Source: JAOPZW01 sp963764585 (GTDB taxonomy: Bacteria; Actinomycetota; Thermoleophilia; Solirubrobacterales; Solirubrobacteraceae). Taken from it: a stretch of DNA of 64,000 nt. A model generated the notes under the pieces. It had not been told where the DNA came from. It searched no databases and saw only the letters and a list, made by a program, of their open reading frames with translations. The DNA is taken from positions 248,001 to 312,000 of the forward strand of contig CAVXTB010000003.1 in the NCBI GenBank assembly GCA_963764585.1, written 5' to 3'. Position numbers and translations under genes: made by a program. Positions 26,169 to 36,772 of the stretch are shown here, piece after piece. Each line of letters opens with the position of its first letter. Position 1 is the first letter of the stretch.

Positions 26169-27077
26169 ATGACGAAGGCCATCCTTGTTGGCTACGACCC
26201 GCAGACGCGCGACCGCGCCCCGGTCGAGTTTGGCGTCGCCGCTGCGCGCTTCACCGGGGCCCAGCTGGTGATCGCTTGTGTCCACGATGCCGGCGGCGAC
26301 GCACTGGCGGCCGGGCAGATGGGCGAGGAGCTCGTCGCGGACGTCACCGAGACACTCGAGGAGGTTCGCGGCGAGCTGCACGCGCAGGGCGTTGCGGTCG
26401 AGTGCCGCGAGCTGACAGGCAGCAGCGCCGCTCGCGCGCTGCACGAGGCGGCGGAAGCCGATGATGCCGGCCTGCTCGTGGTGGGCTCGACGTCGCGTGG
26501 GACGCTCGGCCGGGTGCTGCCCGGCTCGACCGCCGAGCGGCTGATGCACGGCGCCCCGTGTCCGATCGCGGTCGTCCCGCACGGCTGGCGCGCCGGTGGC
26601 GGGCTGCGCACCGTCGGCGTCGCCTACGTCGACAGCGAGGAGGGGCGCGAGGCCCTGCGCGGCGCGTACGCGCTGGCGCGGAGCGCCGGGGCCACGCTGC
26701 GCGTGCTCACCGTGGCAAAGGCCCGTTTCGGGATGTACACGGAGACCGAGCCGCGCCGGGCCGCGATACGAGGCAAGGACTTCGACGAGGTGGAGGGCGA
26801 GCATCGGGTGCTGGCCGAGACCGCCGCGCGGGCGGCGGTCAGCGAGCTCGACGGCGAGGTTTCCGCGCAGGTCGACGCGTTCGTCGACGACCCGGCGGAC
26901 ACGCTCATCCGCACCTCCGAGCACCTCGACCTGCTTGTGTGCGGCTCGCGCGGCTACGGGCCCCTGCGCGCTGTCCTGCTGGGCGGCGTGTCCCGCCGGG
27001 TGGCGGCGGAGGCGCACTGCCCGGTGATCGTCCTGCCGCGCGGCGTGCGATCCTCGCTCGAGTCGCTGATCGCGTAG
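26169..27077 (+). CDS. Universal stress protein, tandem two-domain
   Basis: 302 residues, two USP domains (about 1-142 and 150-290). Both end with ATP-binding loops of the G-x2-G-x9-G-S type: VVGSTSRGTLGRVLPGSTAERLMHGAPCPIAVVP, and VCGSRGYGPLRAVLLGGVSRRVAAEAHCPVIVLP (slightly degenerate). Tandem USPs of this size resemble Rv2623-type proteins. ATG 26169 has GGAGG at 26156-26160. It follows the ACP gene by 75 bases and may be separately transcribed; no copy of the recurring motif was found upstream. Confidence 0.92.
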   Translation: MTKAILVGYDPQTRDRAPVEFGVAAARFTGAQLVIACVHDAGGDALAAGQMGEELVADVTETLEEVRGELHAQGVAVECRELTGSSAARALHEAAEADDAGLLVVGSTSRGTLGRVLPGSTAERLMHGAPCPIAVVPHGWRAGGGLRTVGVAYVDSEEGREALRGAYALARSAGATLRVLTVAKARFGMYTETEPRRAAIRGKDFDEVEGEHRVLAETAARAAVSELDGEVSAQVDAFVDDPADTLIRTSEHLDLLVCGSRGYGPLRAVLLGGVSRRVAAEAHCPVIVLPRGVRSSLESLIA

Positions 27078-27282
27078 CGTCGGTCACGCTGGTCATCCGC
27101 CGAGTTCGCGGTGAAGTCACGGGCTCTCGGCATGCGCTCGTGCAGACCGTGCGTCGTTCGCTTCTTCGATCGAGCGGCGGTCGAGCCAGGTCGCGACGGT
27201 CAACCAGCTGTCCCGTGCCTGGTGGGCGACGCTGCTCACCCGTTAGTCCGCGGGCCGTGACGGACCAGCGCGGCGCGCCCGG

Positions 27283-27498
27283 CTACCGCCCTGCCGCGGG
27301 TCGCTTCGCCCGCACGACCTTCGTGCCGTCGGATGGGTAGTGGAGGGACTCGTGTCCGTCGTCCCAGCTCACGCGGTAGTGCTCGTGGTGCGGGCGGCCG
27401 AGAACCTCGATGATCCGGCCGCGGCGCGGCGGAGCGCCGGTGGGGGAGGAGATCTCGAGATGGTCGCCTGGCCGGCCGGGGGTGGTCGTCGTGGGCAT
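27283..27498 (-). CDS. DUF1918 protein, paralogue 1 (Rv0569-like)
   Basis: 71 residues from ATG 27498, eight bases after AAAGGAG; ATG 27504 is too close to it. GRPGDHLEISSPTGAPPRRGRIIEVLGRPHHEHYRVSWDDGHESLHYPSDGTKVV is the whole DUF1918 fold, an SH3-like barrel. Function unknown; a member, Rv0569, is in the DosR regulon. A second copy lies at 53773-53988 with the same upstream motif at almost the same distance. The 205 bases between the preceding USP and this gene hold nothing recognisable. Confidence 0.9.
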   Translation of the reverse strand: MPTTTTPGRPGDHLEISSPTGAPPRRGRIIEVLGRPHHEHYRVSWDDGHESLHYPSDGTKVVRAKRPAAGR

Positions 27499-27577
27499 GC
27501 GCATCGCTCCTTTCGCTCGAAGCCATCAAACTCGAGAGCGCGCAAGCTGCGCATCGGGGCTGCTCCCGAGTCTTGCC

Positions 27578-27593
27578 TGCGGGAAAGCACGGA
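27578..27593. promoter_or_regulatory. Recurring stress-gene motif before DUF1918 paralogue 1
   Basis: TGCGGGAAAGCACGGA, 79 bases from the start at 27498. The copy before the DUF1918 paralogue at 53988 differs at two positions and is 80 bases away. A weaker second copy, CGCGGCAAAGTCACGGA with one extra base, lies at 27651-27667. Confidence 0.6.
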
Positions 27594-27701
27594 GCGTCCA
27601 TCGCCCGCGACGGCAGGCGCGGTGGCGATGCTGTGGCACCCGTGCGGGCGCGCGGCAAAGTCACGGACCGCACTGGTGTCCGCCGCGATCGTGGCGCGCC
27701 G

Positions 27702-28376
27702 TCACGCGGCTGGCGGCACGCCGCCCAACAGGCGGTGCAGCGGCTCGATCTGCGCGATGTCGGTCACGCACAGCACGCGGTCGCCGGCCTGCAGCACGAC
27801 CTCCGCGAGCGCGGGCAGCACGCGCGCGCCGCGGATGACAGTCGCGGGCACGCAGTCCGGCGGCCACGGAACGTCGCGCGCGAGGCGGCCGATGACTGGC
27901 GAGCTGTCGGGCAGCGTCGCCTCGAGTAGCGCGGCCTGCCCCTCGGCCAACTCGAGCAGCTGCACGATGTCGCCGACCGCGACCTGCTCCTCGATGAGCT
28001 GCGCCATCGTGTGCGGGGCGCTGACGAGCACGTCGACGCCCATGTCCGGCTCGTAGAGCCACGCGTTCATCGCGTTCTTCACGCGCGCGACGACCCGTGC
28101 GACGCCGAACTCGAACTTGGCGAGGCTGGCGATGACGAGGTTGTCCTCGTCGTGGCCGGTGGCCCCGACGACGACGTCCATGCCGCGGATCCCGCTCTGC
28201 TCGAGCACGGACGGCTCGGTCGCGTCGCCGTGGACGACCGTTGCGTCGGACTCCTCTCGCGCGCGCTCCAGGCGCGTCTCGTCCTGCTCGATGAGCGTCA
28301 CGTCGTGGCCGGAGCGCACGAGGATGCGGCCGAGATACCGGCCGACGTTGCCGCCGCCGGCGACCAGGACCTTCAT
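27702..28376 (-). CDS. TrkA-family NAD-binding regulator (left arm, distal)
   Basis: 224 residues: TrkA-N Rossmann domain (KVLVAGGGNVGRYLGRILVRSGHDVTLIEQD, then DATVVHGDATEPSVLEQSGI) and a C-terminal TrkA-C domain. Such proteins bind NAD(H) or ATP/ADP and gate potassium channels or transporters. ATG 28374-28376 overlaps the stop of the next TrkA gene (28373). The pair follows a P-type ATPase, and no TrkH/KtrB channel is in sight, so the ATPase may be the regulated partner. Confidence 0.9.
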   Translation of the reverse strand: MKVLVAGGGNVGRYLGRILVRSGHDVTLIEQDETRLERAREESDATVVHGDATEPSVLEQSGIRGMDVVVGATGHDEDNLVIASLAKFEFGVARVVARVKNAMNAWLYEPDMGVDVLVSAPHTMAQLIEEQVAVGDIVQLLELAEGQAALLEATLPDSSPVIGRLARDVPWPPDCVPATVIRGARVLPALAEVVLQAGDRVLCVTDIAQIEPLHRLLGGVPPAA

Positions 28377-29026
28377 CCGCGCATCCCCATGAAGGACTCG
28401 AAGCGCGCGTACGCCTCGTGCGCGACGACGAAGCGCACGACGTCGCCGGGCTCGAAGCGCGTGCCGAGGGTTGGCAGGATCGCGCGGCCGCGGCGGACGA
28501 TCACCGCGACGGCGATGTCGCCGGGGACGCTCACCTCCTGTACGGAGCGGTCGTGCAGATGGGGCGGCAGCTCAACGCGGATCTGCGCCACCTCGCCGCT
28601 GCCGAACTCCTCCTCGGTCTCGATCGCCGGGTGCAGCAGGAGGTCGCGGATGGTCCCCGCCGACCAGCGCACCGGCGACACCGTGCGGATGCCCTGGGCG
28701 AGGTAGATCTCGGCCCGGTCGGGGTCGTAGATGCGCGCGATGACGATCGGCACCCGGAAGCGTCGCTTGGCTGCCAGGGCGGCGACGATGTTGCGGTTGT
28801 CGCCGGCGGTCGCGGCGACGAAGGCGTCGGCGCGGTCGATACGGGCTTGCTCGAGGACGTGGCGGTCGTAGCCGAAGCCGACGATCGCCTCGCCGGTGAA
28901 CGACTGACGCAGCTTGTCAAGGGCCCGCGCATCGCGATCGATGACCGCGACGCGATGGCCATCGGCGTCGAGCGAGTTGGCGATCCGGCTTCCAAGCCGG
29001 CCGCATCCGAGGACGATCACGCGCAT
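28373..29026 (-). CDS. TrkA-family NAD-binding regulator (left arm, proximal)
   Basis: 217 residues: RVIVLGCGRLGSRIANSLDADGHRVAVIDRD (Rossmann), GFGYDRHVLEQARIDRADAFVAATAGDNRNIVAALAAKRRF, then a TrkA-C domain (VQEVSVPGDIAVAVIVRRGRAILPTLGTRFEPGDVVRFVV). It is three bases from the P-type ATPase stop upstream and overlaps the second TrkA gene downstream. It differs enough from its neighbour to suggest a heteromeric ring rather than a recent duplication. Confidence 0.9.
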   Translation of the reverse strand: MRVIVLGCGRLGSRIANSLDADGHRVAVIDRDARALDKLRQSFTGEAIVGFGYDRHVLEQARIDRADAFVAATAGDNRNIVAALAAKRRFRVPIVIARIYDPDRAEIYLAQGIRTVSPVRWSAGTIRDLLLHPAIETEEEFGSGEVAQIRVELPPHLHDRSVQEVSVPGDIAVAVIVRRGRAILPTLGTRFEPGDVVRFVVAHEAYARFESFMGMRG

Positions 29027-29029
29027 CCG

Positions 29030-31831
<2,802 letters not shown>

Positions 31832-31874
31832 ACGGCTGCACAGCCTCGCGCACACGGTTCTCTACGAACATGCC

Positions 31875-31889
31875 TGCGGCACAAACCGG
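31875..31889. promoter_or_regulatory. Weak copy of the recurring motif between the divergent ATPases
   Basis: TGCGGCACAAACCGG resembles the shared motif but has six rather than five bases between the arms. It is in the only gap (95 bases) between the two divergent P-type ATPase genes, about 43 bases before the left one. Both arms must be transcribed from this gap, so it is a plausible shared control site; the match alone is not convincing. Confidence 0.3.
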
Positions 31890-31926
31890 ATGAGCGCGGC
31901 CGGCGGTCGCGTCTACGGTTGCCCGG

Positions 31927-34620
31927 ATGAGCGCCGTCGTCGCAGCTCCGCGTCCGGCCGCCGCGGCGCCGCCGGCTGCGCGCGGGCTCACGAGCGAGCA
32001 GGCCCGCGGCGAGCTCGAGCGCGTCGGCCCCAACGTGCTGGCCGAGGGCGAGGGCCCGCACTGGCTCGCTCGCTTCGGGCGCAACTTCACGCACCTGTTC
32101 GCGCTGCTGCTGTGGGCGGGCGCGGCGCTGGCGGTGCTCGGCGGCCAGCCGCCGTTGGCGATCGCGATCGTGGCCGTGATCGTCGTCAACGCGATCTTCA
32201 GCTTCGCCCAGGAGTACCGGGCCGAGCGCGCCGTCGAGGCGCTGCGCCAGATCCTGCCCCAGCGCGTCCGGGTGCGCCGCGACGGTCATCCCAGCGAGGT
32301 CACCGCCGAGGAGGTCGTGCCGGGCGACGTGATGCTGCTGGCGGCGGGCGACCGCATCTCCGCCGACGGGCAGCTGCTGGTCGAGGTCGAGCTCAAGGTG
32401 GACATGTCGACGCTGACGGGCGAGTCGCATCCGGTTCGCCGCCGCGTCTCCGCCGGCCCGCACGAGCCTGGCGGGCTGGACGCGCCCGACCGCGTCTTCG
32501 CCGGCACGCACGTCGTGGCCGGCACCGCGGAGGCCGCAGTGACCGCCACGGGGATGGCGACACAGCTCGGGCGCATCGCCCGGCTCACCCAGCAGGCCGA
32601 GCGCCACCTCAGCCCGCTCGAGCTCGAGATGGCGCGGATGACGCGGCTCGTGGCTGCGCTCTCGGTGTCGGTGGGAGGGGCCTTCTTCCTGCTCGCCGGG
32701 TTGGTGGGGATGAGCCTCTCCGACCGCTTCGTGTTCGCGATCGGCGTGATCGTCGCCAACGTGCCCGAGGGCCTGCTGCCGACCGTGACGCTGTCGCTCG
32801 CGTTGGCGACCCAGCGGATGGCGCGACGCAACGCGATCGTGCGGCGCCTCTCGTCGGTCGAGACGCTCGGGGCGACGACCGTGATCTGCACCGACAAGAC
32901 CGGGACGCTGACGGCCAACGAGATGACCGTCCGCCGCGTGTGGATGCTCGACGCCGACCTCGACGTCAGCGGCGCGGGCTACGCGCCCTCCGGGGAGGTC
33001 ACCGCCCGCGCCGGGCACATCGATCGCGCGGCTCTCGAAGAGCTGGCGCGGGCCGGAGCGCTGTGCAACGACGCCACGCTCGAAGATGCGGCGGGCCGCT
33101 GGCAGATCATCGGCGACCCGACCGAGGGCGCGTTGCTGACCTTCGCGCGCAAGGTCGGCGTCGACGCCGAGACCGAGGCCCACCGCTACCCGCGCCGCGG
33201 CGAGGCCCCGTTCGACTCCGCCCGCAAGCGCATGACGACGCTGCACGAGGCGACCGGCGGCCTCACCGCCTACGTCAAGGGGGCGCCCGCCGTGGTCGTG
33301 GGACGCACGACGTTGGACGAGGCCGCGCGCCGGCGCGTGCTGGCCGCGGCCGACGCGCTGGCGCGCGAGTCGCTGCGGGTGCTCGCGATGGCCAGGCGCA
33401 CGGGCTGCCCTTCCGGACAGTCGGCCGAGGCGGCCGAGTCGGAGCTTGAGTTCCTCGGTCTCGTCGGGATGCACGACCCGCCGCGCCCGGAGGTGGCCGA
33501 GGCGATCCAGAGCTGTCGCGGCGCGGGCATCCGCGTCGTGATGGTGACCGGCGACCACGGGCTGACGGCCGAGGCCATCGCGCGGCGCATCGGGCTCATC
33601 TCCGGGCGCGCCGCGATCCTCGACGGGCAGGCGCTCGACCGGCTCGACGAGCGCGCGCTCGTCGCCGCACTCGCCCGGCCGGACGTGCTCGTGTCGCGCG
33701 TGACGCCCGAGCACAAGCTGCGCATCGCCACCGCGCTGCACGCGGCGGGCGAGGTGGTCGCGATGACCGGCGACGGCGTCAACGACGCGCCGGCGCTGCG
33801 GGCCTCCGACATCGGCGTGGCGATGGGACGCAGCGGCACCGACGTGGCGCGCGAGGCGGCGGACATCATCCTGCTCGACGACAACTTCGCGTCGATCGCG
33901 GCGGCCGTGGAGGAGGGGCGCGCCGTCTACGACAACATCCGTCGGTTCGCGCAGTACCACTTCTCCTCCAACGTGGCCGAGCTGCTCGCGTTCCTCACCT
34001 GGGGCCTGTCGGGAGGCGCGATCCCGCTGCCGATCGTGGTGATGCAGGTCCTCGCCGTGGACCTCGGCACCGACCTGCTGCCGGCGATCGCCCTGGGAAC
34101 CGAGCGCGCCGAGCCCGGGATCATGCAGCGCTCGCCGCGGCCGCGATCCGAGCGGCTGCTCAACCGGCGCGTCCTGGGCCGCGTCTACGGCTTCGTGGGG
34201 CTCTTCGTCGGCGTGGCCGGGCTGGCGAGCTTCTTCTCCGCCTACTGGCTGGCCGGCTGGCGCCCGTGGGGGTCGCTCACCGACGAGGGCGCGCTCTACG
34301 TGCAGGCCACTGCGGCGACGTACGCGGGCATCGTCATGGGCCAGGTCGGCGCGGGCATGGCGTTCCGCACCAGCAGGGAGTCGGTCTTCAAGGTCGGGCT
34401 GCTCTCCAACCGCTTCCTGCTGGTCGGCATCGCCTTCGAGATCGCGTTGCTCTTCGCGCTGCTGTACGTGCCGCCGCTGCAGAGCGCGTTCCACATGCGC
34501 CCGCTCGACGCCCGGACGTGGCCGCTGCTCGCGGTCTGGCCTGTCATGGTGCTTGCCGCCGAGGAGGGTCGCAAAGCGATCATGCGGCGGCGCGCGACGA
34601 CGAAGGAGGCGATGGCATGA
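31927..34620 (+). CDS. P-type cation-transporting ATPase, Na+/K+-ATPase alpha-like (right arm)
   Basis: 897 residues. Actuator STLTGESHPV, helix 4 GVIVANVPEGLLPTVTLSLALATQRMARRNAIVRRLSSVETLG, phosphorylation site VICTDKTGTLTANEMTV, KGAPAVV, VMVTGDHGLTAEAIARR and EVVAMTGDGVNDAPALRASDIGVAMG. The VANVPEGLL form of helix 4 is that of P2C (Na+,K+-ATPase type) pumps, unlike the VPEGLPAV of the opposite arm. Ion specificity is inferred from this motif only. ATG 31927; the stop overlaps the first TrkA gene (ATGA). Confidence 0.9.
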   Translation: MSAVVAAPRPAAAAPPAARGLTSEQARGELERVGPNVLAEGEGPHWLARFGRNFTHLFALLLWAGAALAVLGGQPPLAIAIVAVIVVNAIFSFAQEYRAERAVEALRQILPQRVRVRRDGHPSEVTAEEVVPGDVMLLAAGDRISADGQLLVEVELKVDMSTLTGESHPVRRRVSAGPHEPGGLDAPDRVFAGTHVVAGTAEAAVTATGMATQLGRIARLTQQAERHLSPLELEMARMTRLVAALSVSVGGAFFLLAGLVGMSLSDRFVFAIGVIVANVPEGLLPTVTLSLALATQRMARRNAIVRRLSSVETLGATTVICTDKTGTLTANEMTVRRVWMLDADLDVSGAGYAPSGEVTARAGHIDRAALEELARAGALCNDATLEDAAGRWQIIGDPTEGALLTFARKVGVDAETEAHRYPRRGEAPFDSARKRMTTLHEATGGLTAYVKGAPAVVVGRTTLDEAARRRVLAAADALARESLRVLAMARRTGCPSGQSAEAAESELEFLGLVGMHDPPRPEVAEAIQSCRGAGIRVVMVTGDHGLTAEAIARRIGLISGRAAILDGQALDRLDERALVAALARPDVLVSRVTPEHKLRIATALHAAGEVVAMTGDGVNDAPALRASDIGVAMGRSGTDVAREAADIILLDDNFASIAAAVEEGRAVYDNIRRFAQYHFSSNVAELLAFLTWGLSGGAIPLPIVVMQVLAVDLGTDLLPAIALGTERAEPGIMQRSPRPRSERLLNRRVLGRVYGFVGLFVGVAGLASFFSAYWLAGWRPWGSLTDEGALYVQATAATYAGIVMGQVGAGMAFRTSRESVFKVGLLSNRFLLVGIAFEIALLFALLYVPPLQSAFHMRPLDARTWPLLAVWPVMVLAAEEGRKAIMRRRATTKEAMA

Positions 34621-35252
34621 GAGTCCTGATCGTCGGCGCCCAGCGCCTGGGCCGCGTGCTCGCGAGCGACCTGGTCGCGGGCGATCACGACGTGCGCATC
34701 CTCGAGAGCAGCCAGGAGCGCGTGGCGTGGCTGCCCGAGGCGCTGAGCGGGCGCGCGCTGCACGGCTCGCCGCTGGACCGCGAGACGCTCGCCGGTGCGC
34801 TGGCGGGCTGCGACGCGCTGGTCGCCCTCTCGCCGGACGACCCGCTCAACGCGGTCGTCGCGCTGGCGGCGCGGCACGAGCTGCACGTCCCGCTCGCCAT
34901 CGCGGTCATCGGCAGCCCGGCGCGTGCCGAGGCGCTGGCCGGCCTGGGCGTGCGCGTGATCTGCCCCACGACGCGGACGGCGCGCGAGCTGAACCAGACG
35001 CTCGTGCGCTCGGGCGTGGAGAGCGAGCTGCTGATGGACGGCGAGGCCGGCGTCTACCGCGCCGACCTGCCCGCACGGTTGAGCGGGCGCACGCTCGGCG
35101 AGCTCGAGCGCGCGGGCGAGCTCATCGCGATCGCGGTCGAGCGCGACGGCCGGGTGCTCATGGCGGTGCCCGGGCTTGCTGTCATCGAGGGCGACGTGCT
35201 GCACATCGCGGCGGCCCACCGCCACGACGTCGTCGACCTGGTGCGGCCATGA
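34617..35252 (+). CDS. TrkA-family regulator (right arm, proximal)
   Basis: 211 residues: RVLIVGAQRLGRVLASDLVAGDHDVRILESSQERVAWLPE (Rossmann, GxQxLG variant), then HGSPLDRETLAGALAGCDALVALSPDDPLNAVVALAARHEL and a TrkA-C half (RADLPARLSGRTLGELERAGELIAIAVERDGRVLMAVPGLAVIEGDVLHI). ATG 34617 overlaps the ATPase stop and its own stop overlaps the next TrkA gene. It is the more diverged of the four TrkA proteins: the second glycine of the GxGxxG loop is Gln. Confidence 0.87.
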   Translation: MRVLIVGAQRLGRVLASDLVAGDHDVRILESSQERVAWLPEALSGRALHGSPLDRETLAGALAGCDALVALSPDDPLNAVVALAARHELHVPLAIAVIGSPARAEALAGLGVRVICPTTRTARELNQTLVRSGVESELLMDGEAGVYRADLPARLSGRTLGELERAGELIAIAVERDGRVLMAVPGLAVIEGDVLHIAAAHRHDVVDLVRP

Positions 35253-35914
35253 GGATCCTGATCTGCGGAGGCGGCAGCACCGGCCGGCACGTCGCCGGCA
35301 TCCTTGCCGAGGTGCACGAGGTGACGGTCATCGACCGCGACCCGGAGCGCCAGCTCGCCGAGCGGCCGAACCTGCGCTTCGTGCGCGGCGACGCCGCCGA
35401 CCCGGGCGTCCTGATGCGGGCCGGGGCGCGCGACGCCGACGCCCTGATCGCGGTCACGCGCGACGACCCGACGAACCTCACGATCGCGCTGCTCGCCAAG
35501 CGCCGCCTCGGCGTGCGCGCCACCGTGGCGCGCGTCAACGACCCGTCCCACCGCTGGCTGTTCACGCCGGAGGCCGGCGTCGACGTGGCGGTCTCCACCG
35601 CCGAGCTCGTGGCGCGTCTCGTGCAGGAGGAGGTCACCGCCGGCGACCTCGTCACGCTGCTGCGGCTGCGCGGGCCCGGGATCGCCGTCACCGAGACGAC
35701 GCTCGCGGCCGGGGCGGCGGTGGCGGGCACCGCCGCGGCGCAGCTGCCTCTGCCCGAGGGCGTCGCGCTGACCGCCATCATTCGCGACGGGCACGTGCTC
35801 CTCCCCGACCGCGCGGGCCGGCTACGTGCCGCTGACGTCGTCGTCGCGCTGTGCGAACCGGGCCGCGAGCACCTCCTGCACGGCCTGCTCACCGCAGAGG
35901 CTCAGAGCTTGTAG
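35249..35914 (+). CDS. TrkA-family regulator (right arm, distal)
   Basis: 221 residues: RILICGGGSTGRHVAGILAEVHEVTVIDRDPERQLAERPNLRFVRGDAADPGVLMRAG with an intact GGGSTG loop, VARVNDPSHRWLFTPEAGVDVAVST (like the NAMNAWLYEPDMGVDVLVSA of the left distal TrkA), and a TrkA-C domain. That shared segment makes it the counterpart of the left distal protein. ATG 35249 overlaps the previous stop. The end overlaps the convergent adenosine-kinase-like gene by 13 bases. Confidence 0.88.
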   Translation: MRILICGGGSTGRHVAGILAEVHEVTVIDRDPERQLAERPNLRFVRGDAADPGVLMRAGARDADALIAVTRDDPTNLTIALLAKRRLGVRATVARVNDPSHRWLFTPEAGVDVAVSTAELVARLVQEEVTAGDLVTLLRLRGPGIAVTETTLAAGAAVAGTAAAQLPLPEGVALTAIIRDGHVLLPDRAGRLRAADVVVALCEPGREHLLHGLLTAEAQSL

Positions 35915-36384
35915 CCGATGGCGCGCAGCAGGCCCTTGCGCGCGCCCACGTCCTCGTCGCTCTCGACGCCGAGGGGCGGTGCGCCGTCGATCACGCCGGC
36001 GACGCCGCGCCCGGCGTCGGTCTCCGCAATCACGATGCCGACGGGGTTCGCCGTCGCGCAGTGGATCGTGCACACCTCGGGCACCTGCTTGACCTGGTTG
36101 AGGACGTTCACGGGGAAGCCCTCGCGCAGGAAGATGACGAAGACGTGCCCGGCGCCGAGCGCCAGCGCGTTACGCGTCGCCAGCTCGACCAGCTCGCCGT
36201 CGTTGCCCGAGCGGCGCACGAGCCGCGGACCCGACGCTTCGTTGAAGGCCAGGCCGAAGCGCAGGTGCGGGGAGCTGCCCGCAAGCGCCTCGTGCAGGTC
36301 CTCGACGGTCTTGATGAAGTGGGCTTGGCCCACGATCACGTTGAGGTCCTCGGGTTTCTCGATCGCCACTACCGACAGCTCCAC
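35902..36384 (-). CDS. Adenosine-specific kinase family protein (PF04008-like)
   Basis: 160 residues from GTG 36384 with GGAGG six bases upstream. VVAIEKPEDLNVIVGQAHFIKTVEDLHEAL, FGLAFNEASGPRLVRRSGNDGELVELATRNALALGAGHVFVIFLREGFPVNVLNQVKQVPEVCTIHCATANPVGIVIAET and the end GVIDGAPPLGVESDEDVGARKGLLRAIGYKL follow the archaeal/bacterial family almost residue for residue. Length is standard. An ADP- or ATP-dependent adenosine kinase activity has been proposed for this family; the true substrate in bacteria is uncertain. Confidence 0.9.
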   Translation of the reverse strand: MELSVVAIEKPEDLNVIVGQAHFIKTVEDLHEALAGSSPHLRFGLAFNEASGPRLVRRSGNDGELVELATRNALALGAGHVFVIFLREGFPVNVLNQVKQVPEVCTIHCATANPVGIVIAETDAGRGVAGVIDGAPPLGVESDEDVGARKGLLRAIGYKL

Positions 36385-36408
36385 GTCGCCTCCTTCGCTC
36401 GTCCCACG

Positions 36409-36755
36409 ATCGACCTGCACGCCACATCCTCCCCGGAGTCGACGATGGCGCGCTCGATCTCGCCGACAGCGTCGCGATGGCAGGCCAGGCGGACGCGCTG
36501 CCCGCGACCGTCGACCATCTCGCCGCGCGCGGGCTGCGCTACGTGATCGCTCACCCCCGAGCGTCACGGGGCGCCCGACATCGCCACGCGCCTGGCGGCG
36601 CTCGTGGGGCGGCGGTGCGCTCGTGCAGGCGACCGCCCATCGCGCCGACGTTCGCGCACGACTGCGCGAGTGCGCCGATCTGCACGCGGCCGTCGGCCTT
36701 GAAGGCCAGCCGCGCCAGCGCATCGACGTCCTCGTGGCCGAGGACCCGCGCGCCG
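36409..36755 (+). pseudogene. Decayed CpsB-type PHP tyrosine-phosphatase
   Basis: Reading across three frames gives IDLH, then HILPGVDDGALDLADSVAMA, HLAARGLRYVIAHP, ERHGAPDIATRLAALVG and GALVQATAHRADVRARL. These are in the order expected for CpsB/CapC-family manganese-dependent phosphatases (metal-binding D-x-H-x-H and H-P-E-R motifs). At least three frameshifts and an internal deletion of about 60 residues separate them, there is no start codon, and the C-terminal half of the metal site is gone. It fills the gap between the adenosine kinase start and the FadD stop. Confidence 0.7.
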
Positions 36756-36772
36756 ATCCGTGGTCGCGGCCA

